From Alopecurus myosuroides (taxonomy: Eukaryota; Streptophyta; Magnoliopsida; Poales; Poaceae), in contig CM054060.1 of NCBI GenBank assembly GCA_028641055.1, positions 163,096,696 through 163,160,695 of the forward strand: a stretch of 64,000 nucleotides of DNA. Direction: 5' to 3'. Made by a program: the position numbers and the translations under genes. Numbering within the stretch: position 1 is the first letter of the stretch; every line of letters starts with the position of its first letter. This document shows, piece after piece, positions 45,539 to 57,300 of this stretch. Below the pieces are notes generated by a model, which ran no database searches, had not been told where the DNA came from, and saw only the letters and a list, made by a program, of their open reading frames with translations.

Positions 45539-48500
45539 CTACTGAGAAGAGAAAAGGTCCGGATACTTCTTGCGAAGATCCTCTTCGGTCTCCCACGTTG
45601 CCTCTTTATCGGAATGATGGGACCACTGCACTTTTAAGAACTTGGTGCTCTTGTTGCGAGTTTTGCGCTCGGTCTCATCGAGAATTCGAATAGGGTGCTC
45701 CTCATAAGAGAGGTCTTCTTGCAGATCAATTGAATCATGATCAACTGCACAACCTGGATCTTTGAAGCACCTCTTGAGCTGTGACACGTGAAACACATCG
45801 TGCACCTTGGATATCTTTTCTGGAAGTTCAAGACGATAGGCATTTTCTGCACGCCTTGAGAGAATGTTGAAAGGACCAATATATCTTGGTGCAAGCTTTC
45901 CTTTGACACCAAAACGATGAGTGCCTCTGAGGGGAGTTACACGGAGATATGCTTTGTCACCAGCTGCATAGACCATGTCCCTGTGCTTGCTGTCATAGTA
46001 GCTTTTCTGACGAGACTGAGCAATCTTCAGATTGTCACGAATGATGCGAACTTTCTCTTCGGCCTCGTTAACAATGTCAGGGCCTAAAAGTGAACGTTCA
46101 CCAGCTCCAGACCAATTGATTGGACTCCTACATATGCGGCCATAGAGAGCCTCAAATGGTGTCATGCCTAGGCTTGCCTGGAAGCTGTTGTTGTAGGAGA
46201 ATTCAGCATATGGAAGACATTCCTCCCATTTCATGCCAAAGGAGAGACCACATGCTCTGAGCATATCCTCGAGAATCTGATTGACTCTTTCGACTTGCCC
46301 TTGAGACTTAGGATGGTAGGCTGTGCTGAACAGAAGTTTGGTGCCCAATGCTTCTTGAAAGCTTTTCCAGAAATGAGAAGTGAAGATGCTTCCACGGTCT
46401 GAGCTTATTTCCAATGGAACACCATGAAGAGGAACAATCTTTGCTATGTAGAGCTCTGCTAACTGACTAGCTGAGATTGTCTCTTTGACAGGAAAGAAGT
46501 GAGCGACTTTAGTGAGTCGATCAATGACAACGAAGATTGCATCGTTGCCCCTCTTGGACTTTGGAAAACCAGTGACGAAGTCCATTTCAATCATGTCCCA
46601 CTTCCACTCAGGGATTTTCAGAGGTTGGAGAAGACCGGCTATTTTCTGATGAACTGCCTTAACACGTTGACAAACGTCGCATTCAGAAACGTATTGAGCA
46701 ATTTCACGTTTCATGCTAGGCCACCAATATAGTGTCTTGAGATCCTGGTACATCTTTGTACTTCCAGGGTGTATGGAGAGAGGAGTTTCATGAGCCTCCT
46801 TGAGAATGACATCTTTGATACTTTGAATTTGAGGAACCGCAATGCGTCCTTCGAAGAACACAGTTCCCTTGTCATCAACTGAGAAGGACTTAAATTTCTC
46901 CTTGCCTTCTTTGATGTGTTCTACAATCTTCTTGATTTCAGCATCACGAAGTTGTTCAGAACGAATCTTGTCCTCGAGAGTTGGCGTGGCTGTCAAGTTT
47001 GCAAGATAGCCTTGAGGAACAAGACCAAGGTTCAGCTTCTGGAATTCTTCATGAAGTGGAGGTTGGCTTTCCATGATCATGAGATTATTGCAATACGACT
47101 TGCGACTGAGAGCATCGGCCATAACATTAGCCTTGCCTGGAGTGTAAGAAATGGTAAGATCAAAGTCTTTGATCTTTTCAATCCATCTCCTTTGCCTGAG
47201 GTTTAGATCTGGTTGAGTGAAGATGTACTTCAGACTCTTATGATCGAAAAAGATTTCAGTGCGATTACCCAACAAGTATTGTCTCCATTTCTTGAGGGCA
47301 AACACAACTGCTGCAAGTTCAAGGTCATGAGTGGGATAATTGAGCTCATGTGTGTTCAACTGACGTGAAGCATAAGCCACAACTTGACGTTCTTGCATAA
47401 GAACTGCACCTAGACCTTGGAGATAAGCATCACAGAATATTTGGAAAGGTTTGGAAGGATCTGGGCCAACCAGAACTGGTGTAGAAGTGAGTTTAGTCTT
47501 CAGGAGATTGAAACTTTCATCACATTGTGGAGACCAGACGAACTTCTTGTCCTTCTTTGTGAGGTCAGTGAGAGATTTGGCAATCTTGGAGAAGTTTTGG
47601 ACGAAGCGACGACAATAGCTAGCCAAGCCAAGAAAACTTCTTACTTGCTTCACCGTCTTTGGAGGTTTCCAATCAACGACTGCTTTAACCTTTTCTGGAT
47701 CAATGGCTATGCCCTTGGCAGAGATGACATGACCAAGGTAAGCAACTTCTGAAATCCAGAACTCACATTTGGAGAATTTGGCATAGAGACGATGCTCGCG
47801 AAGCTTCAAGAGAGTAAGACGAAGATGTTCTTCATGTTCTTCCTCAGATTTTGAGTAGACAAGAATGTCATCAAGATATACCACAACGAACTTGTCGAGG
47901 TATTCATGGAAGACAGAATTCATGAGTCGAGAGAATGTCGCCGGTGCATTGGTTAGACCAAAGGACATGACGGTGAATTCATATAGACCGTAGCGAGTGG
48001 TGAAGGCTGTCTTTGGAATATCCTCTTTTCTGATCTTTATTTGATGGTAACCCATTCTCAAGTCCAACTTGGAGAATATTGAGGCTCCAGCAAGTTTATC
48101 AAAAAGATCATCGATGCGAGGAATTGGATACTTGTTTTTGATGGTTTTCTCGTTAAGAGGACGATAGTCAACAACGAGTCTCTTTGTGTGATCCTTCTTC
48201 GCAACAAACAGAGTTGGGAAACCCCAAGCCGAGGAACTAGGTTGAATGTAACCTTTTTCCATGTACATATCAATTTGTTCCTTCAACAACTTCAGCTCGG
48301 GAGTTCCTATCTTATAGGGATGCTTAGAGATTGGAGCAGTACCTGGTTCAAGTTCGATTACGAACTCAACAGCTCTGTCCGGAGGCATTCCCGGCAACTC
48401 TTATGGAAAGACGTCAGGGAATTCGCAAACCACCGAAACATTTTCAAGTGAAGGTAGAGGTTTTGCATCAAGGTTGCATAGCTGACTGGAACTTGATTCA

Positions 48501-49930
48501 TGTGGAGAATAGATTATCTGGCCAGAGGGGTGGGACAGAGTTATTGACTTTTGAGCACAGTCAATCCTTGCTTTATTGGCCTTCAGCCAATCCATACCAA
48601 GAATGACATCAATGTCAGAATTTCCCAGCAACATGAGAGAAGCAAGGAATATGTGGCCTCCAATTAGGATTTGATTGTCCTTACTTATCTTGGAAGTCAA
48701 CATTTGAGATCCCGGGGAGTGAACAGTGATTTGATTGCTTAGTGGGACCACAATTAGGTTGTTTGTTGTGGCAAAGGTCTTTGACACAAAAGAATGTGAT
48801 GCTCCGGTATCAAACAACACTTTAGCTGGAATAGAGTTTACGGGAAATGTACCGAGAACGACGTCAGGAGCTTCCTCAGCTTTGTCGATCTTGACATGAT
48901 TCACCCTTGCGGTCCTCCCGACAGGCCTGTTGTTGGAATTGAAGGCCTTAGGCGGGGGAGCGCGCACCATTGCCTGGTTTGTGTTAGGACGAGGTGGTGG
49001 TGGAGGTAGCTGCCTCTGCGTGCACTTGTCGGCGTAGTGCCCCGTCTGCTTGCACTTGTAGCAAGTGACGACACGAGGAGGCCCTGGCCTTGGCTGCCCC
49101 ATCGAAGCCCTTTGATCATGCATCTGAGCAGGGTTGGGTGGGCGGGGAGCGAAGCCTAGAGAAGTTTGGGTGTATGGAGCCCGAGTGACAGCACCATTTG
49201 GTACCCAGATGCGGCGCTTCTGCGGAGGGGTGGTCATGTTGGAGGAGGAACCACCCTCACGCGAGTGCTTGCGAGACTCCTCGAACGCCTTGCGCCCATT
49301 TTCTTCATTGAGCGCGGTGTTAACGAGATCCTCGAAGCTGTTGGCCTTGACATTAGTGAGGGCATACTTGAGTTCCGGGTTAAAACCTCTGCGGAACCTT
49401 GCCATCTTCTTAGCTTCAGTGGACACCTCATCTCCAGCGTACCGAGCGAGGCGATTGAACTCACTCTGATACCCGATGACGTCCAACTTGCCCTGCTTTA
49501 GTGAGCAAAACTCTTCACGCATCCTTTCCATGCGACCATCTGGTATGTGGTGCTTCAGGAAGGCTTCCTTGAAACAATCCCACGTGACTGGTATCCCAGT
49601 TCTCATGGCCTGGAAGTTCTCCCACCAAGTAGCTGCCTGACCCTTCAGCAGATAGGAGGCATACTTGACCTTGTCTTCTTCAGCTACGTGAGCAATCTCC
49701 AGAGCCTTAGCTATCTCACGGATCCAGTCATCAGCGTCCAGAGGCTCGCGTGTGGCCACGAAAGCTCTTGGGCCCAGACTGAGAAACTCCTTGATGCTGA
49801 CTCGTGGAGCTGTCTGGTTGATGTGCTGATTAGTCTGGAACTGGGCCATCTGCGTCATGACTTGGGTCATCTGAGTCAACAGCTCCGCAATTGGCGGTGG
49901 CTCAGGCGTGTTGTTCCTTGTTGGCGGCAT
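45539..49930 (-). pseudogene. D gag-pol polyprotein with chromodomain, one in-frame stop
   Basis: A single frame of about 1,460 codons starts at ATG 49930 and is broken only by TAA at 48401-48403, between FPDVFP and ELPGMPP, where related proteins usually have a glutamate. Domains in order: gag core (YLLKGQAATWWENF near residue 95); CCHC knuckle CYKCKQTGHYADKC near residue 287; protease LFDTGASHSFV near residue 367; RT with YLDD near 47880; RNase H ([11 protein letters not shown]); integrase with HHCC zinc region (HPGSTK, CDVCQ) near 46650-46790 and a DDE core (SDRGS, VERVNQ); and a C-terminal chromodomain ([16 protein letters not shown]) that in the family targets integration to certain chromatin. 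Without readthrough of the TAA no pol enzymes beyond protease are made. Confidence 0.93.
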
Positions 49931-50139
49931 CCTGAATGGAAATGCATTTTAGCACAACAATAGAAAAGGATAGACTTGGCAACCGAAAGAGAGATTATTC
50001 TGACGCATGAATAGATAACCAACAGGTACATCAACACATGTTCAAATACATCAGAATATCCCATACACCATAAATGGTTCGAATGCCAAAGGATAACTAA
50101 ACATAGCTAAGAATGGATACATCGGTACTCCCATGCTCA
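49931..50139 (-). other. Spacer between the extra ORF and gag in D
   Basis: About 210 bases without coding signs separate the stop of the upstream ORF from the gag ATG. A reinitiation or splicing event would be needed to translate both from one RNA. Confidence 0.5.
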
Positions 50140-50955
50140 TCACGCAGGACGGCGGCTAGGAGTACGGCGAGAGGTACGGTGAGGAGCACGCCCACGAAAG
50201 TAGGTGGAACGACGATCCACGTAGAACTGACGTGGTCTGAGACCGACTCTAGGCGTGGTGAAGTACATAGCGTCGACTCCCTGTGCTCCAAAGCGTGGAA
50301 TCCCAGTGTAACCAGCACCAAGGTTAAGGAGTGGACCTCTGATCGGCTCGTAACCTCCAGCATCTGGCAGACGACGCCCAACTGGCTGATCGAAACGTGC
50401 AAAGCGCTCGTCTCCAACAAAGTCTGTGGTGTAAGTCGCCAGACGAGTCAAAGCAAGGTAAAGCTGCTCTCTGACTGAAGCCAACTCCTGAGACAGTGTG
50501 CGGGCAACTGCGTCACTGTGTCTGACAAACTGAGCGGTGGTGTGCAGCCTGGACTTATCATGCTCGTAAACATCCAAGTTGTCGTAGAGAGTGAAGTGAG
50601 CTCCCTCCGAAGTGATGTAACCACGGGGGATGTGGCGATAGATAGAATCGTCAAATCCCCAGTAGTCAGCACGAAGGACGGTGAGACTCACATAAGCTGC
50701 CTGCTGCACAGCCATATCCACTATGGAACCCACTTCCTCGTAGCGGTGGACTACGCTCATGCCATCATCTGACAGAATGTAGACGATAGCCTGGTAGTAG
50801 GTCTGGTCAAACTCTCGCTGCTGCTCGTAGACCTGGTACTCTGGTGCCCAACGGAACCCCAGAAAAGTGACCATGTCTCTCAGCATCTCCGGATAACCGG
50901 CAGTGCTCTCGCAACGAGTCATACGAACCACCTGCGGGTAGAACCTGAGATCCAT
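50140..50955 (-). CDS. Extra ORF upstream of gag in D, unknown function (271 aa)
   Basis: On the minus strand an intact frame runs from an ATG at 50955 (the open frame itself extends to 51021 with a TTG) to the stop at 50140. The product starts MDLRFYPQVVRMTRC and ends in an Arg/Thr-rich basic tail (RTSRRTPSRRPA). It has a Tyr-rich middle (WGFDDSIYRHIPRGY) and a helical segment (ARTLSQELASVREQLYLAL). I see no zinc knuckle, protease, RT or transmembrane segment. It lies in sense orientation between the primer site and gag, and a TCTGCAG acceptor-like sequence directly precedes its ATG. It is uninterrupted in a copy whose pol has a stop. A basic C-terminus might bind nucleic acid; this is inference only. 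Confidence 0.7.
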   Translation of the reverse strand: MDLRFYPQVVRMTRCESTAGYPEMLRDMVTFLGFRWAPEYQVYEQQREFDQTYYQAIVYILSDDGMSVVHRYEEVGSIVDMAVQQAAYVSLTVLRADYWGFDDSIYRHIPRGYITSEGAHFTLYDNLDVYEHDKSRLHTTAQFVRHSDAVARTLSQELASVREQLYLALTRLATYTTDFVGDERFARFDQPVGRRLPDAGGYEPIRGPLLNLGAGYTGIPRFGAQGVDAMYFTTPRVGLRPRQFYVDRRSTYFRGRAPHRTSRRTPSRRPA

Positions 50956-51483
50956 CTGCAGATGATCGGGGAAGCTTTGATTAGACGCCGGTAGAAGAAC
51001 TGAAGTGGAAAGCAACAACAAGGTTTCAACGGACGAAAAGGATGTTGAGAAGAATAGGATATCGAAGCAACATCGGGAAACACGAGACCAAACACTCCTG
51101 AGGTACTACGGAAAACCCATCCGGGCTTCTAAAGGATCAATATCTACTGCTTAAGGAATAGAGGATCTGCTTCTGGGGCTTATGTGCCTCCGTTCTCAAC
51201 CGTGAGTAGGCAACATGATAAATCATGTCACAACCACCTCCATTCCTATGGTCTAGTAGATATAACCATCCTAGAGAAACCAGGATACGTGAAATCCTAA
51301 CTTGAAAGTTTAGATGAGAAGAGAAAACAACGTTGCACTTCCTTACCAGAAAAAGGGAGGGTGGGTGGGGAAAGAAATAAAAGAACATAATTCCTACTCT
51401 CACGTTTCATTTTTCCTATATAGCTACAAAATAGTTTCTAGACTCAACTGCGACCAGTAAAAGGGATCCTACAGGCAGACACA
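50956..51483 (-). other. Leader of D between primer site and extra ORF
   Basis: About 530 bases follow the primer site before the extra ORF's ATG, with no substantial frame. It presumably holds packaging signals. Confidence 0.55.
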
Positions 51484-51494
51484 CTCTGATACCA
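51484..51494 (-). other. Primer binding site of D (tRNA-Met type)
   Basis: On the minus strand TGGTATCAGAG lies two bases after the LTR end GGGTGCGACA. Confidence 0.9.
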
Positions 51495-51496
51495 TT

Positions 51497-54331
51497 TGTC
51501 GCACCCGGACTTCTAGAGGATACTCACATCCCGCTAAACAGTAGATAGATGGCTTACGGGGCTTACCGGCACCCGCATCTCAATATGAGTAGGCCAACAC
51601 GTAAACGTGTGACAACCAACCTCTACTATTCATCGTCTGCGTAAACCATCCCATAGAAATCCGACTACTTCCATTGACGTACTTCATAACATACACACAT
51701 GGTACATCAATGGCATTTGAACAAGTGATATCACAACAAATCTCTAAGACACAAAGAAATAGAAATAAGTGGCAAATAGCTCTCACTAGAGCAGAGATAG
51801 CAAATACAATCATCCAGAGGACACATGTCCCAACAAGTCATCATTACATCACAGCGGAAGCATCCAAAGTGTCTGAGTACAGACAAGATCCAAATAGGCC
51901 TAAGAGGCCGGAAACGAAAAGACGGAGCCCATCCACGATGTCTCGGATCCTGCCCGGGTCCGCTATCTACTCGTCAGCAGCCTCGTCATACTCCACGTAG
52001 TAGCCACCATGGGAATCCTCGGAAACGTAGTCTGCAGAACACGCAGCCCCAAAGGGGTCAGTACAGACGAGTACTGGCAAGAAAGACGCACAAGATACCA
52101 AAGTGTACCCGACAACACCAAGTACAGATGCTTTGGGTTCAACGGAAGATATGTGATATAAAGATGCGGCAGCGGGCTGCTCTAACCAACTACAGAGACA
52201 CGCTACAACATCCGTCTACAAGAAAGGGATAAGATAGCGTAACGGAACCAACTATCACTAACCTCAAACAAACCCCTCCTGGATCTCGCCCCTTATCCAA
52301 AGAAGCAATCCGAGGATAACTCACACAGTTGGATTAGTGAAGGTTCCAGTTATTGTGTCATTAAGCCTATTACTAGTCAACTTATTATTGATTAGGTGTA
52401 AGTTTTCTAATCCTTGTTAGCCAGCCCTATCACCAAGTCATCCATAACCGCGGACAACACGGCTTCTCGAGAAGATTTAACCCTGCAGGGATGCACCAAT
52501 TTGGCCGTACACGTAAGAATATCCCGCCAGACGGGGATCAAACCCACTAAGCGAGACACTCAACACAACCCAACTCTTCTTCGCATCAAGCCCAAAGAAC
52601 CCCGTGCAATTGAGCGCACGGCTAATTAAGCCCCACGAAGAAAAGGGGACCCTCATAGCACTCTAAGAACGTGTCTCCCTAAATGCCGACTACAAAAGTT
52701 ACCACCCTGGCCTCAGGTTCGCACCTGCATATGCATGCGGCAAATGGAAAACCCGAACTAAATGAGGCGATTTGGACGAGATGCGAATCGAATCAAAGTT
52801 GAGGGGGCGCCCATACACGCTTCCCACATGCGGTTAGCGCGCTCATCATGGATCTAGAGGACAAGAACTTTTCCTGAGTTCGACACTAGCAGGCCTCAAA
52901 ACCATACCCGGCCTCCTGCCGGTGCCTTATCATCAAATTAGCATTACCTCAAACATTAACAGGTTGTTGTTTAAACATCGAGCCCCCAGAACATAATAAA
53001 TATGGTAAAAGAAATAACGGACATCAGACTCGAGCATAAATAACCCTAAGCATGCTAGTAAGACACAGGCAACAAGCAACGGGGTTATAGGTGTGGAGGA
53101 TAGGCTATATCAGGGCTACAGGATAACATGTGATAGGATCGGAACACAAGCAACGAATCTTAAGGCTAGCAGAATAGACAACGGAAAGTATCGATATCCA
53201 GTGTGGAAAGGACACAATGGTTCATGTGAGTGAATACTTGCCTGCAAACTCAGTAGCCTGGTACTGGGCTAACTCCTCAGAAGTAGTGTCGTAAACCTCG
53301 TCTATCTCAATGTCGTCGTCTATTCGAGAAGAAGCAAACAAACAACGCAGAGAGACAAACAATCAATAACATGGCATAATGCACAATCATGGGATGATGC
53401 ATGACAATTTAATTGATGCATCAAGATAAGCTAGTTGACATGATGACTTAATTAAATGGGCCCATATGCAATTTAGATTGCATATGGAAAAGCCCATGAT
53501 TTAAGGTTGAATTAAATGATCTACAACTAACCACCATGTGAAAGTTGATTATAATGATGCATGGATGAGGAAAACAATAAGAAAACAACAATAGCTTCAA
53601 TTTGAAATGTGGTTTACCAAGTTTTGAATTTTTATTTATTAAGTTATGAAATTTGGCTTCTTAAATGAGTTACACAAGCATTTGTTGTTTCCCCCAATTT
53701 TAGTTGTTTGAAATAGATAACAAAATTCATATTTGGAAAGAACACAAAATTTTAGATGGAATACATGTTTCATTTGTTGACAAAGGATTTAAAATGAATT
53801 AATTATGAATTAAACAAGTTTGGACAAGATTTAAATGAATTCAATTCAATTATAAGGTTATTTGAATTTTTATTTGTTCAAAACATTAAATAAAATTCAT
53901 ATTTGAAAAGTTTATATTTTTCTGGTTTGAAAACATATTTTATATGTTCAAAAAGAATTTAGTTTGACCAAGTTATGAATTTAGCAATTTTAAATGAATT
54001 AGACAAGGATTAAATTATTTAACCAGTTTTAATTATTCAAAACAGGAAACAAAGTTTATATTTGGAAAGCTTGTTCAATTTTGCATGGAAAACATATTTT
54101 ATATGTGCCATTTGAATTAAATTTGAACTAGTTATGAATTTGACCAAATTTGAAATAGTAGTTTGAATTTGAATTTTTGAAAACATTTGAAATGTTCAAA
54201 ACAGTAAACAAATGGTTTAAACATGTAGAGAATTAAATTTGGTATGGAAAACATATTTTATTTATTCAATTTGGATTTGAAATGCAAAAGTTATTTGAAT
54301 TTGAATTTACAGGGGCTAGTTTGTGAATTTA
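51497..54331 (-). repeat. 5' LTR of D (distal part only)
   Basis: It matches 39493-41990 and 43805-44130 of the 3' LTR nearly base for base and lacks the Helitron. It stops at 54331 (GTGAATTTA), where LTR F is inserted. The remaining 1.4 kb with the promoter should lie right of the window, starting after a repeat of ATTTA. Confidence 0.92.
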
Positions 54332-54340
54332 TGTCACGAC
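54332..54340 (-). repeat. Left tip of LTR 'F' including the left target duplication of E
   Basis: TGTCACGAC is the terminus of an LTR whose body resumes at 60439 with CCCGGACCC. The last five bases ACGAC are duplicated at 60434-60438 by the insertion of solo LTR E. Confidence 0.78.
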
Positions 54341-57300
54341 TGTAAGGACCCCAGACCGGCAGTCTGAAACCCTACGTATGCATACATTCACGATCCCAGA
54401 AAGATCAGTCGTGAACAACATACAAAGTTGGCACACAGAATACATCATCCATTACACGAATACATAAAGGTATTTCACAAATGATCACATGATCAAGACT
54501 AATACATCTGCCACGCAGGGCAGGCAACTTAACAAACACAACGGAAGACAATTAAAACACAACGTAGTTGAGCCCAAGTCACGCCTTAACCTACAGGCTG
54601 CTGACCCGGAGACGATCCTAGTTCGCAAAGCCGTCAACTCCGTACTTCTCTTCATAGATCTCCTTCGGAGACTCCTTCTCCAAATATGATAAGTAGATAC
54701 CAGGGGCGAAACCATAATGAGTACATTTGAATGTACTCAGCAAGACATCCATCATATCACTTGCCAACATGCAAATATGCTTATATGGTGGAATAGGTAG
54801 GCTATAAATATGGTTCACTATCAATGGTGTTCATATATGATGACACCACAGTTGCAGTCAGGTTTATCTGTATCTTCGTTGAAGAAGATACTTCAGAAGA
54901 AAAATAATATATAGTTTTATTTCTCTTGTAGATATCACATGTACAAGAGGTTTTGTAAAGTTTTGTTAAAGAATATTTTCTCTTTGCAAAACTTCTTGGA
55001 ATCAGTTTCCAGAATTCTTGCTTAGAGTAGAAAAGGTTTTCTTTGCAAAACATTTTGTTTTGTATAACATCATCTGGCTTTTCATCATCGACGATACCTC
55101 CACGGTATAAGTTTCCATTCCTTTCCGAACTTCACAAGTTCATCGTTTCCAGTATTCCACAAATACAATTCCTTTTCAAAAACTTTCTCTTTTGAAAACA
55201 TTGACACAATGCTAGCTACATGGCCATTCAACCGTCCATATCCGAGGACGCGGCTATCTCGAAATAGTTTTACTCTGCAGAGGTGTACACATTTCCACTA
55301 GATCCAGAATCCGCCATGAAACACCCATGGACTGTCCTCAACCTATGAGAACAACAGATAACTGATCTTGACTATCCACTATGTACAAGCTAGAACATGA
55401 CTATCTCTTCAATTGGGTTTCCCCCTCCCCGGCAAGCCGTGTCCCACACCGCCCAGACAGGAGACCCAACTGCTGCATCCGGAGGGAAAATTAATCCCAC
55501 ACTTTAGATGTCCCGTCTGCTCACTCCTAGCGACACTTCGGTTCGGAGGATCCAATCCTCTATAGCACTTTGAGATAGCTCACATACTAACCATAACAAG
55601 TTTTTAATCAAGCCCCTACCCATATTGGGGTAAAGTGGCAGTACAGTAATGGTTGTCCAGCGAAGACTAGGTTATGTGTCATTTTTGAAAAACACCATTT
55701 TCTCAAAAATGACCACTTCCACATTCCTCCGGAGAACAAGGATCCGCCTTTTCTCCGGGTTTTTCCGTAAAGCCTTTGTTTTGTAGAATCACAATTTTAG
55801 GGTGTCCACTTAGGGACTAGTATATTTGATGGTAATAAATACCATATGGTGGCTTATGGGCTTGGTATTACCAAGTTTAACTATTGGCATGATAGTAACC
55901 TATATAATAGTATAGTAGTAAATTCCACATCAAAAATAGTTTTGATACTCAAGTTTTTGTAAAACTTAAAAGGTAAAACATGCATGATATATAATGATAA
56001 GTATTGTATCAGCAAGCAATCAAGATGGCTTGCCTGGTAACTCTTGTTCCCCTGGTGTTGGAGTGACTGGAACTTGAAACAGCGCTTCACGACACTTCCT
56101 TCCTCTTCGTTTTCTAACGTCGTAAAAAGAATAAAGGACACACATTCAGAACCAATCAAGGAAAGCAACCATGCATAACCATACATACAGCAAGGAAACA
56201 AATAATAACCAATCACACAATTATTAATGGAGGCAAATAATCAAACAAACACACTTGGCAGAAATGCCATTTAATAAGACAGCTTAAGGTTGGAGGGACA
56301 TATCTCACAACCTTAATATCATGGATTCAGTGGGTGTGCCACTCTCATACCAAGATATTAATAAACCCAAAATACACTTAGGTTCACAAGGGTGAGACTA
56401 CTAAAAGTGTATAAAACATGCACAAAAATGGGCATGGCAATGGGTCTATCAACCATACAACAAAAAGAATAAGGTAGCTAAGCTACTAAGTCTAAATTCT
56501 CATCAAGAATAAATGAGACACATGATTTGAAAAAGTTACTTTTACAAATCAGTGAGCCTACACAAGTGCAACAAGTCAATATATTCATCACCAAACACAC
56601 AACTTCTCATAGTGAGAATAATAGAAATAATGACTAAAAGGAGGAATCCTATAGACATGCTTCTACTAACAGTTTGCTATGCAAGCATGCATAATATGTA
56701 AAGTACTAACATGCAAACAAGGAACCATGTTATCATTATGGTAAATGAAAATATGTCTTTATGCAAGGATACATAAACATCTACCAAACACAAGTTGGCA
56801 GGAAAATTAATTCAACACAAAAACTGCTAAGGAAACTAGTACTACTCAAACATGAAGAATCAATGGATGAATTTCAATCAAGTAATTGAAATACAACCAG
56901 AGGGTACATGTCATAAAAACAGGAGTGAAAAACATCTATACTTGCTGTAACAAAAATATCCCATTTAGCAAAACAATGCATCAATTTGCAGGGCAACTCC
57001 TACATACTAGTGGTAATAAAAAGGGCATTACTAGAGGAATCAAACAACACTCCAAAAATGGAATTTTCCTAGCAAGCCACACATGATTATAACCACTTAC
57101 AAACAGAAGCATACACATTTCCATTTAGTACAAAAATTCCCAAACAAAAATACTAGGCACTCATTAGTTATGAAACTACATAAGAGAAATGCATCTAGTT
57201 TGGGGAAATAATGTTTCCACCTAAAATGCAATCAAACCAGTGGGTGTTCCACTAGCATAACAAAGCATTAAGAGGTCACAATGCCTCCGGTCACACTTTA

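Larger units (their letters stand above)
39493..54331 (-). mobile_element. Tekay-type Gypsy chromovirus 'D' (5' LTR truncated in window)
   Basis: On the minus strand D has a 5' LTR (from beyond 54331 to 51497), a tRNA-Met type primer site, an extra ORF, gag-pol with a C-terminal chromodomain, a polypurine tract and a 3' LTR (45502-39493). The two LTRs differ by roughly 2 percent over their first 500 shared bases by eye. The 5' LTR is interrupted by LTR F, the 3' LTR by a Helitron. It is the best preserved autonomous element here. Confidence 0.92.

Noticed and set aside
45490..49963. Plus-strand frames of 80-140 codons across D gag-pol
   Set aside because: They lie opposite a strong gag-pol frame with all catalytic motifs and show no own domains.
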